Assembly (NCBI GenBank): GCA_003232015.1
Contig: QIKU01000152.1
Coordinates: 1 to 6,905, forward strand
Reading direction: 5' to 3'
Length of the DNA: 6,905 nucleotides
From: Gammaproteobacteria bacterium
GTDB lineage: Bacteria; Pseudomonadota; Gammaproteobacteria; UBA6429
Below the pieces are notes generated by a model. That model ran no database searches, was not told where the DNA came from, and was given only the letters and a program-made list of their open reading frames with translations. Shown here one piece after another: positions 1 through 5,792 of this stretch. Numbering within the stretch: position 1 is the stretch's first letter; each line of letters begins with the position of its first letter. The position numbers and the translations under genes are program-made.

Positions 1-200
1 AATGGGTGCTGGCTCCAGAGGATCCCTGGGAGATCACGGGCTATGTACACAACGTCGTTTTTACCTGCGGCGCAGTCGCGGATGACGACGGTGGCGTGAA
101 GATTTACTGGGGTGGCGCGGATACCGTAATCTGCGCCGGAACCGCGCGCCTCGACGATCTGGTAGATCTGTGCCTCAGCAACAGCCGGGCACCCTATTAA
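1..200 (+). CDS. GH130-like glycoside phosphorylase/hydrolase, C-terminal fragment
   Basis: The frame is open at the left edge (codon TGG at 3-5) and ends at TAA 198-200, so only about the last 65 codons are visible and the GTG at 6-8 is unlikely to be the true start. The residues resemble the C-terminal end of GH130 enzymes: a PEDPWE segment, then GYVHNVVFTCG, an acidic turn, and IYWGGADTVIC, which corresponds to the family's YYGxAD motif, followed by a short helix that closes the beta-propeller. GH130 members act on beta-mannosides and related oligosaccharides, usually by phosphorolysis in the cytoplasm; the substrate cannot be deduced from this fragment. G+C is about 60% (119 of 200 bases), clearly above the genes to the right, which may indicate a different origin. 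The family call rests on motif memory and has not been tested by a search. Confidence 0.7.
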   Translation, partial: WVLAPEDPWEITGYVHNVVFTCGAVADDDGGVKIYWGGADTVICAGTARLDDLVDLCLSNSRAPY

Positions 201-201
201 T

Positions 202-222
202 CCGCCCAGCCGTCATGGGTGG
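202..222 (+). other. Hairpin just after the GH130-like stop codon
   Basis: CCGCCCA (202-208) pairs with TGGGTGG (216-222) through seven pairs, one of them G-T, around a 7-nt loop. It starts two bases after the stop codon, where a terminator would be expected. No T-run follows, so it is not a canonical intrinsic terminator. It could be an mRNA 3'-end stabiliser or a chance structure. Confidence 0.3.
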
Positions 223-251
223 GGTGCTCGGCATTGTCTACCGTGTGATAG

Positions 252-434
252 GAAAGGGATAGCTGTAATGGTCTGTCGGGTGAGCAACTGATCGCAGTGG
301 AAGAACTTGAAGATATTAACGCCACTATTTTCTCGGATGTGCGTAATTACACCTATGGGCAAATTGCGATTCGGTTACCGCGTGACCAGTTGTTTGAGGA
401 TGAACTGGAAGAGCTTGAGTTGAAAGAGGTGTAA
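252..434 (+). pseudogene. Short unrecognised open frame, probable 3' remnant of a lost gene
   Basis: After an in-frame TAG at 249-251 the frame stays open to TAA 432-434. The only usual start codon in frame is GTG 297, giving 45 residues, and it has no Shine-Dalgarno sequence at a sensible distance. The encoded string looks like real protein: an acidic helix (VEELEDINATIF), a segment NYTYGQIAIRLPR, and an acidic C-terminal tail rich in E and L. I do not recognise the family. The absence of a start and the stop just upstream favour the degraded 3' end of a larger gene, although a very small real protein starting at GTG 297 is possible. Apart from this frame and the hairpin at 202-222, I see nothing else in 201-482 beyond a possible promoter at its right end. 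Confidence 0.35.
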
Positions 435-471
435 GGGAAGTAGTAGCTATTCACGACTGCATAGTTTATTT

Positions 472-480
472 TGTTATAAA
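472..480 (+). promoter_or_regulatory. Extended -10-like element at the tadA start
   Basis: TGT-TATAAA fits the extended -10 pattern TGn-TATAAT with one mismatch in the hexamer. It lies two bases before the ATG at 483, so transcription starting about 7 nt downstream would begin near 487. That would exclude the first ATG and favour ATG 498. No good -35 is visible. It may simply be an A+T-rich coincidence. Confidence 0.25.
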
Positions 481-482
481 TT

Positions 483-947
483 ATGAACAAAGAAAAAATG
501 CAAGATATTAAGTGGATGCAACATGCCATCAAACTCGCAAAGCATGCCGAGTCCATCGATGAAGTGCCTGTTGGTGCGGTACTCGTTAAAGATAACCAAT
601 GGGTTGCCGAAGGCTGGAACCAGCCTATTACAGGTAATGATCCCACCGCACATGCTGAAGTGGTAGCACTGCGCGCTGCTGCACAAGCATTAAAAAATTA
701 TCGTTTAGTTGACACGACTTTGTATGTCACCTTAGAACCGTGTGCAATGTGTGCAGGCGCTTTAATACATGCGCGGGTAAAGCGGGTTGTTTTTGGTGCA
801 CATGATCCACGCACGGGTGCGGCCGGTAGTGTGTTTAATATTTTAAACTCAACTGAGTTAAATCATACGATTGATATTGAGCAAGGTGTGTTACAACAAG
901 AGTGCAGTGAGTTATTAACGCATTTTTTTAGGAAAAAACGAAAGTAA
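483..947 (+). CDS. tadA: tRNA-specific adenosine deaminase TadA
   Basis: TadA deaminates adenosine 34 to inosine in the anticodon of tRNA-Arg(ACG), letting it read CGU, CGC and CGA; it acts in the cytoplasm as a homodimer and is essential in many bacteria. The 154-residue product has the full cytidine/deoxycytidylate deaminase zinc signature: H57-A-E59 supplies a zinc ligand and the catalytic glutamate, and P86-C87-A-M-C90 supplies the two cysteine ligands. These positions coincide with those of E. coli TadA, and W11-M12 also aligns, supporting the start at 483. EVPVGAVLV (27-35) and the GAAGS segment (112-116) are further family hallmarks. The start is not settled: neither ATG 483 nor in-frame ATG 498 (M6) has a strong ribosome binding site, and the -10-like element at 472-480 would favour 498. 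The gene converges with mltF, as in enterobacteria, with a palindromic repeat between them. Confidence 0.96.
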   Translation: MNKEKMQDIKWMQHAIKLAKHAESIDEVPVGAVLVKDNQWVAEGWNQPITGNDPTAHAEVVALRAAAQALKNYRLVDTTLYVTLEPCAMCAGALIHARVKRVVFGAHDPRTGAAGSVFNILNSTELNHTIDIEQGVLQQECSELLTHFFRKKRK

Positions 948-957
948 AAACGAAGGA

Positions 958-1033
958 GTCATTGCGATAGCGCGGCAGTCTTGCTGTGGCGATCCCGGAT
1001 AAAGAAGATTGCCGCGCTATCGCTCGCAATGAC
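958..1033. repeat. REP/MITE-like palindromic element between convergent genes
   Basis: The left arm (958-980, GTCATTGCGATAGCGCGGCAGTC) matches the reverse complement of the right arm (1007-1033) at 22 of 23 positions once a 4-base gap is allowed: the right arm reads GCGAGCGA where the left has a single GCGA. The ends GTCATTGCGA...TCGCAATGAC are typical of dispersed palindromic repeats scattered through many proteobacterial genomes, usually between genes. A 26-bp central segment forms the loop. The element ends 4 bp from the mltF stop and begins 10 bp after the tadA stop, so it probably serves as a hairpin 3' end or bidirectional terminator for both transcripts. No clear target-site duplication is visible. 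Confidence 0.8.
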
Positions 1034-1037
1034 CTAC

Positions 1038-2453
1038 TTATAATACAGGCGAAGAATAAGCTAAAATGGATTCGGGTACAGAATCATTCAGGCCTTTTTC
1101 CAGTTGCCAGCGAAGAATGTCGTAATAACTGCGGATATTTTCTACGTACTTAACGGGTTCAAGTCCACGCGCATAACCATAGCGTGTATTTTTGTACCAT
1201 TTCTTTTGTCGAAGTAATGGCAAGCTTTTTTTCAGGTCTTCCCATTTATAGGGGTTGCCACCGAGTTGCTCCGTAATAAGTTGTGCATCTTTTACATGAC
1301 CGTAACCTACATTATAAGAAGCAAGCGCCAGCCAGGTGCGATCAGGTTCGGTTATTTCAGCGGGTAAGCGGTCGATTAATGAACGCAAGTAGCGGGCACC
1401 ACCATTAATGCTTTCTTCTGGGTCAGTACGAACGACCACACCGAGTTGTTTAGCTGTGACTTTGGTTAACATCATCATGCCACGCACGCCTGTGGGTGAC
1501 TTGGCTCGTGGGTTCCAGTGTGACTCCTGATACGCCGTTGCGGCTAACAGGCGCCAGTCAAGATTAGTTGCTTGTGCAGCATCGGCTAACATAACCTGGT
1601 ACTTGGGCAGGCGGTTATTGACATGGTACATGTAAGTATAGGTGCCAGCATAATCGTAGCGGTTAATATGCCCATAGTGGCGTTCAATTAAGTTATCGAG
1701 TTCACCACTGCTTTTTAGATTGTTAAAGAAAGTAACGGCTTTGTTGTACAGTGAACGATCTTCGCTGTTACTAAAGGCCCAGGCTAATTGCTGTGGTTCA
1801 GAAATATCAAAGGCAGCATTAAGTTGCGGGTGATAGCGGCGGTTAATTGAAAATTCATTTGAGTCGACAATGGTAAAGTCGAGGGCTTTCTCTGCAACCA
1901 TGTTGACTAGTTCACTGGTGCCGGCTGTTTTGTTTTCATCCCAGCTTAAATTTTTCCAGGTTTGTTTAATTTCGGTTAAGCGTTCAACATGGCTGCTATT
2001 GGCAATAACTTCAATTTTACCGGTTTGTAAATCAACCAGACTGCGAGGGCGCCGCTGGTTTTTACGGTTATAAATAAGTTGCTGGGTTATCGATTGATAG
2101 GCTGGGGCAAAGAGTACTTTCTGTTTACGTTCTTCGGTTACGGTTAAACCGGCAGCGGCAACGTGTGCATCGCCATCTTCAACCTGGTCGAGAATGTCTT
2201 TTATATCATCGGAGGTAATTAAAGTCAGTTTTACATTGAGAGAGGTAGCAAAACGCTGCAACAAGTCGTATTCCATGCCTGTTGGGCCATGCGGACCTTC
2301 GTAAAAAGTGGTGGCTGCATTGCGCGTGAGTGCGCGTAATTCGCCAGTGGATAAAACTTGCTCAAGCAAGTTTTTTTGTGGCGTGCATGCATTTAAAACA
2401 ACACTCGACAAAATAGCGAGACCAACAACACCTGCAAAAATACGACTATGCAT
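1038..2453 (-). CDS. mltF: Membrane-bound lytic murein transglycosylase F (MltF)
   Basis: MltF cleaves the MurNAc-GlcNAc bond of peptidoglycan non-hydrolytically, leaving 1,6-anhydroMurNAc ends, and is anchored to the inner face of the outer membrane. Numbered from the ATG at 2453 (471 residues), a signal peptide ends in a lipobox L20-N21-A22-C23, an unusual but acceptable variant; T24 after the cysteine is compatible with outer-membrane sorting. Residues about 34-261 form a family 3 solute-binding-like regulatory domain (GMEYDLLQRFA, AAAGLTVTEER). Residues about 281-400 are the SLT catalytic domain, with the catalytic glutamate E310 in AYQESHWNP, then GVRGMMMLT (322-330) and ASYNVGYGH (378-386). 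I prefer ATG 2453 because GGGG (2460-2463, minus strand) lies 6 nt upstream; a TTG at 2465 would add four residues but overlaps that ribosome binding site. The gene converges with tadA and diverges from rimO. Confidence 0.95.
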   Translation of the reverse strand: MHSRIFAGVVGLAILSSVVLNACTPQKNLLEQVLSTGELRALTRNAATTFYEGPHGPTGMEYDLLQRFATSLNVKLTLITSDDIKDILDQVEDGDAHVAAAGLTVTEERKQKVLFAPAYQSITQQLIYNRKNQRRPRSLVDLQTGKIEVIANSSHVERLTEIKQTWKNLSWDENKTAGTSELVNMVAEKALDFTIVDSNEFSINRRYHPQLNAAFDISEPQQLAWAFSNSEDRSLYNKAVTFFNNLKSSGELDNLIERHYGHINRYDYAGTYTYMYHVNNRLPKYQVMLADAAQATNLDWRLLAATAYQESHWNPRAKSPTGVRGMMMLTKVTAKQLGVVVRTDPEESINGGARYLRSLIDRLPAEITEPDRTWLALASYNVGYGHVKDAQLITEQLGGNPYKWEDLKKSLPLLRQKKWYKNTRYGYARGLEPVKYVENIRSYYDILRWQLEKGLNDSVPESILAYSSPVL

Positions 2454-2561
2454 AATATTCCCCAAACCCTGTACAGTGTATAGCGGCTGCTCGGGTAATA
2501 ACTGAAGTGTTGGTATTCATAATTAACCCTGAAATTGATACCCGGTGCAGCATAGCGGTAT

Positions 2562-2590
2562 ATTATAACACACTAATATTTGTGTCTGTG
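2562..2590 (-). promoter_or_regulatory. Candidate mltF promoter
   Basis: On the minus strand a perfect TATAAT (2562-2567) would start transcription near 2555, about 100 nt before the mltF ATG. The hexamer 17 nt upstream, CACAGA (2585-2590), is a poor -35, so the call rests on the -10 alone in an A+T-rich region. Confidence 0.3.
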
Positions 2591-2689
2591 ATCATTATAT
2601 ATAAGGTATAGTGTGCCATTATAGTAAATAGTTCATTATTTTTATGTTAATTTTCAACATGTTACTGTTAAAATAGGCTGCTTATCCAC

Positions 2690-2718
2690 TTGCCTGTGCT
2701 ATGTTGTTGTATTATATG
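2690..2718 (+). promoter_or_regulatory. Candidate rimO promoter
   Basis: TTGCCT (2690-2695) and TATATG (2713-2718) are separated by the ideal 17 nt, each matching four of six sigma-70 consensus bases. Transcription would begin near 2725, leaving a leader of about 85 nt before the rimO ATG. An AAGG (2798-2801), nine bases before that ATG, is the likely ribosome binding site. Confidence 0.35.
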
Positions 2719-2810
2719 GGTTTTTATTAAATTTATTAAAATCAACTAGTTACATTTTTATTTATATTTCTGATTAAAATTTATCAGTTTCTTCATTAAG
2801 GCTTATTTTT

Positions 2811-4130
2811 ATGCAAGACAGTTCACCCAAAGTTGGTTTTATCAGTTTAGGCTGCCCCAAAGCACTGGTTGATTCGGAGCGTATTCTTACCCAGTTACGC
2901 GCCGAGGGTTATGAAGTGGTGCCAAGTTATCAGGATGCTAATCTGGTGGTGGTGAATACCTGTGGTTTTATCGATGACGCGGTGGCGGAATCGTTAGACG
3001 CCATTGGTGAAGCATTGGCTGAAAATGGCAAGGTGATTGTAACGGGTTGCCTGGGCGCAAAAGGCGACATTGTAAAACAAACTCACCCTAATGTGCTCGC
3101 CGTGACCGGCCCACATGCTACTGAAGAAGTGATGCAGGCCATCCATAGCCACTTACCTAAACCGCATGATCCGTTTATTGATCTTGTACCATCCGGTGGG
3201 GTTAAGCTAACCCCTCGGCATTATGCTTATCTTAAGATTTCTGAGGGCTGTAATCACCACTGCCGTTTTTGCATTATTCCCAGCTTGCGGGGGGATTTAG
3301 TTAGCCGACCGATTGGCGAGGTCATGACCGAAGCCGAGAACCTGGTACAAGCGGGCGTAAAAGAATTACTGGTTGTGTCGCAGGACACCAGTGCTTATGG
3401 AGTCGATGTTAAATATAAGCCAGATTTCTGGAAAGGCCGGCCATTAAATACCCGTATGCTCGATCTTGCTGTTGCACTCGGTGATTTAGGTGCCTGGGTG
3501 CGGCTGCATTATGTGTACCCTTATCCGCATGTGGATAAGGTGATCCCGCTAATGGCTGCGGGTAAAATTTTGCCGTACCTGGATATTCCATTGCAGCATG
3601 CCAGCCCATCCATTTTAAAGTCGATGAAACGCCCGGCGAACACAGAAAATACACTAAAACGTATTGCGCAATGGCGCAGTATTTGCCCGGACATTACCTT
3701 GCGTAGCACATTTATTGTTGGTTTCCCCGGTGAAACCGAGGATGATTTTGAACAGTTATTAGACTTCTTAGACGAAGCACAACTGGATCGCGTAGGTTGT
3801 TTTGCTTACTCGCCCGTTGACGGTGCCTCGGCAAATGCATTGCCCAATCAAATTGCTGACGAGCTAAAACAACAGCGGCTGGACGTTTTTATGCAAAAGC
3901 AGGCCGCTATTAGTGCGGCCAAACTACAACAGCGTGTAGGACAAAGCTTACAGGTTATGGTTGATGGTATTTCTGAAGACGGCCACGCACTTGCGCGTTC
4001 AAAGGCCGAAGCCCCGGAAGTGGACGGCTGGGTGATTATTAAAAATCAGCCGCAACTGGTTTGTGGTGAATTTGCAAATGTTAAAATAACGGATGCCGAC
4101 GAGCATGATCTGTGGGCGGAGTTAGTATAA
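2811..4130 (+). CDS. rimO: Ribosomal protein S12 methylthiotransferase RimO
   Basis: RimO is a radical-SAM enzyme that adds a methylthio group to the beta carbon of the conserved aspartate of ribosomal protein S12 (Asp89 in E. coli, commonly numbered D88). The 439-residue product is full length (about 440 in E. coli). The N-terminal methylthiotransferase domain carries C15 in [14 protein letters not shown]51 in VVNTCGF and C80 in VTGCLGAKG, the ligands of the auxiliary [4Fe-4S] cluster. The radical-SAM domain binds its cluster through C147-x3-C151-x2-C154 (GCNHHCRFC) and continues with the family segments LDIPLQHAS and [15 protein letters not shown]. The last 65-70 residues form a TRAM domain, which binds S12. 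SLGCPK and the overall fit point to RimO rather than the tRNA enzyme MiaB. The gene appears monocistronic: A+T-rich gaps flank it, and I see no hairpin with a T-run in the 226 bp after it. Confidence 0.97.
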   Translation: MQDSSPKVGFISLGCPKALVDSERILTQLRAEGYEVVPSYQDANLVVVNTCGFIDDAVAESLDAIGEALAENGKVIVTGCLGAKGDIVKQTHPNVLAVTGPHATEEVMQAIHSHLPKPHDPFIDLVPSGGVKLTPRHYAYLKISEGCNHHCRFCIIPSLRGDLVSRPIGEVMTEAENLVQAGVKELLVVSQDTSAYGVDVKYKPDFWKGRPLNTRMLDLAVALGDLGAWVRLHYVYPYPHVDKVIPLMAAGKILPYLDIPLQHASPSILKSMKRPANTENTLKRIAQWRSICPDITLRSTFIVGFPGETEDDFEQLLDFLDEAQLDRVGCFAYSPVDGASANALPNQIADELKQQRLDVFMQKQAAISAAKLQQRVGQSLQVMVDGISEDGHALARSKAEAPEVDGWVIIKNQPQLVCGEFANVKITDADEHDLWAELV

Positions 4131-4213
4131 AAACCGTCATATATATGTTATTTTACAGAGTAACACCACTACTATAAATATAAAAAATAATTCAGGGTTG
4201 AATATGCGGTTGT

Positions 4214-4240
4214 AATATATGGCTCCCCCTTTCATATATT
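4214..4240. other. Dyad AATATATG-N11-CATATATT upstream of the kinase gene
   Basis: Two perfect 8-bp inverted arms (4214-4221 and 4233-4240) flank a pyrimidine-rich 11-bp spacer. The arms contain only one G-C pair, so an RNA hairpin would be weak. The site lies about 45 bp upstream of the candidate kinase promoter, where an operator could sit. No regulator is implied by the sequence. Confidence 0.3.
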
Positions 4241-4281
4241 CGTAAACGTAATTAAACAGGAATGTTGTAAAATCTTTGTGT

Positions 4282-4290
4282 TGTTATAAG
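4282..4290 (+). promoter_or_regulatory. Candidate extended -10 promoter for the kinase operon
   Basis: TGT-TATAAG matches the extended -10 pattern with one mismatch in the hexamer (4285-4290). No good -35 lies 16-18 nt upstream; TTGTAA lies 14 nt upstream, which is too close. Transcription would begin near 4297, giving a leader of about 60 nt before the kinase start. Confidence 0.35.
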
Positions 4291-4345
4291 ACAGTTCGTT
4301 TTATTCGTTGCACCAGACATTAAATATCCAGCCCCTGAAGTTGCC

Positions 4346-4370
4346 AATATGAATTTATGAATATGAATTT
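4346..4370 (+). promoter_or_regulatory. Kinase translation start region with minigene and direct repeat
   Basis: The 11-bp sequence AATATGAATTT occurs at 4346-4356 and again at 4360-4370, separated by ATG. The first copy opens a three-codon frame (ATG AAT TTA TGA, 4349-4360) whose stop overlaps the kinase start as ATGA. The only Shine-Dalgarno-like bases, GAAG (4337-4340), lie 8 nt before the minigene ATG but 16 nt before the kinase ATG at 4357. Kinase translation might therefore depend on reinitiation after the minigene; alternatively this is a simple local duplication. Confidence 0.35.
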
Positions 4371-5775
4371 ACAGAGTCAGTCAAATACATTGCCAACCGG
4401 AACCCGACTTGAGTGCTATCAAATCGAAAATGTTTTAGGAGTGGGCGGTTTTGGCATCACCTATAAGGCTAAAGATCTGAACTTAGGCTGTCATGTTGCG
4501 ATTAAAGAATATTTCCCTGCCAGTTTTGCTGTACGTGCCGCAAACACATGCACCGTTAACTCAAAGTCCAGTAATGATAATGAAATTTATACGACCGGCC
4601 TGCACCGTTTTTTAGATGAAGCGCGCGTGCTGGCGCAATTTAAATCCAGAAGCATTATTCATGTTAACCGTTTTATCGAAGCGAATGGAACGGCTTATAT
4701 TATTATGGACTATGAAGAGGGCGTTCCTTTAAGCCGCTATTTATTAAAATCTAAACGTTTAACAGAACACGAAATTGCGATGGTCGTGGTTCCCATTATG
4801 GAAGGGCTGCGTATTATCCACCAAAGCAAATATTTGCACCGTGATATTAAGCCGTCGAATATTTACTTACGCAAACAGGGCAGGCCAGTACTTATTGATT
4901 TTGGTTCGGCTCGGCAGTCTATTGATAATGGTGGTGAGGCGGTTACTGGTTTTGTAACCCATGGTTATGCGCCTTTCGAGCAGTACAATACACACGATGA
5001 ACAAGGTCCATGGACAGACTTATATGGCCTGGGGGCAACACTGTATCGTTGTATTAATGGGAAGTCACCTGTTGATGCTCTGGACCGATTAGCTTCAATA
5101 CAAGCTGGCGAACCGGATCCATTAAAACCTTTGTTGCTGGAAAAGCCGGATAACTATGGAAGCGAAGTGCTGTCCTGTATTGACTGGATGCTAAGTTTTC
5201 GTATTGAAAATCGTCCACAATCAGTGGATGAAATTATTCACCGTTTTAAATCGATTCGGAATAAACGCTCACAATCGGAAACACCAAAAACAGTGTTAAG
5301 CCAGAAAGATATTGACTGGGATGCAGAATTTATTGCGGTGATTGAATCAGAGTTAGCAACCTACATTGGGCCGCTTGCACCTATCATGCTAAAAAAAGCA
5401 TTGCATGAATCCACTAATCTGGATGAGTTGCATCAGTCTTTAGCTGTTAACATTGACAGCCCATCTCATCGTGAACAATTTATGCAGCTTTTTTCTGTAC
5501 ACGCTTCAACGTCACAACAGTCGGTAGCGGAAAATAAAACCACAACCCATAATAGTGCCGTATTGCATTTAAGTGATAAGCAAAAAGCAGACGATAAATT
5601 TAAAAGCGAGGCAGAGCAGGCGCTGGCGAAATTTATTGGCCCAATCGCAGGTGTTCTTGTTGCTGAAGCGATATCGAGTTCAAGTTCACGAGATGAAGTT
5701 GTTCGTAAATTATTAAAAGAAATTCAGAATGAAGCAGATAAAAATATTTTCCTGAATGAAATAAATAAAAATTAA
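4357..5775 (+). CDS. Hanks-type Ser/Thr protein kinase with duplicated C-terminal module
   Basis: The 472-residue protein transfers phosphate from ATP to serine or threonine on unknown targets. Catalytic elements appear in order: glycine loop GVGGFGITY (28-36), ATP-anchoring K50 in VAIKEYFP, helix-C E88, catalytic loop HRDIKPSN (161-168; D163, N168), DFG (181-183) and an APE equivalent APFE (205-208). HRD makes it an RD kinase. The GGFGITY...IKEYFP signature marks a subgroup common in proteobacteria. No signal peptide or membrane segment is visible, so it should be cytoplasmic. After a linker, residues 323-379 and 413-469 are two copies of one module (F-x4-E-x2-LA-x2-IGP-x-A core, 15 of 57 identical). 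I cannot name this module with confidence. In-frame ATGs at 4357 and 4363 compete as starts. A heme-motif HAMP protein follows after 17 nt, suggesting one operon and possibly a sensor partner. Confidence 0.93.
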   Translation: MNMNLQSQSNTLPTGTRLECYQIENVLGVGGFGITYKAKDLNLGCHVAIKEYFPASFAVRAANTCTVNSKSSNDNEIYTTGLHRFLDEARVLAQFKSRSIIHVNRFIEANGTAYIIMDYEEGVPLSRYLLKSKRLTEHEIAMVVVPIMEGLRIIHQSKYLHRDIKPSNIYLRKQGRPVLIDFGSARQSIDNGGEAVTGFVTHGYAPFEQYNTHDEQGPWTDLYGLGATLYRCINGKSPVDALDRLASIQAGEPDPLKPLLLEKPDNYGSEVLSCIDWMLSFRIENRPQSVDEIIHRFKSIRNKRSQSETPKTVLSQKDIDWDAEFIAVIESELATYIGPLAPIMLKKALHESTNLDELHQSLAVNIDSPSHREQFMQLFSVHASTSQQSVAENKTTTHNSAVLHLSDKQKADDKFKSEAEQALAKFIGPIAGVLVAEAISSSSSRDEVVRKLLKEIQNEADKNIFLNEINKN

Positions 5776-5792
5776 CAAAGGAAACATAAAAA

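Larger units (their letters stand above)
2454..2810. other. A+T-rich divergent intergenic region between mltF and rimO
   Basis: This 357-bp stretch has no coding frame I believe and no RNA gene I can recognise. Its central part is very A+T-rich (16 G+C of 60 at 2581-2640). Because mltF and rimO are transcribed away from each other, it must hold promoters in both directions; candidates are listed separately. It also holds the palindrome AACATGTT (around 2655-2662) and CTGTACAG (2469-2476), neither of which I can assign to a regulator. Confidence 0.6.

Noticed and set aside
353..646. Minus-strand open frame across the tadA start
   Set aside because: It runs antisense to the N-terminal region of a clear tadA, has serine-run low-complexity sequence and no recognisable motif.
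2454..2465. TTG start at 2465 for mltF
   Set aside because: It would overlap the GGGG ribosome binding site that is correctly spaced for ATG 2453, and the shorter form already has a complete lipoprotein signal peptide.
2469..2476. CTGTACAG palindrome as a LexA operator
   Set aside because: LexA sites need CTGT and ACAG separated by eight bases; here the half-sites abut, and mltF is not a typical SOS gene.
2581..2605. TGTGATCA as a CRP/FNR site
   Set aside because: Only one half-site is present; the opposite half reads TATAA instead of TCACA at the required spacing.
3409..3709. Two overlapping minus-strand frames inside rimO
   Set aside because: They are antisense shadows of a conserved radical-SAM domain and show no family features.
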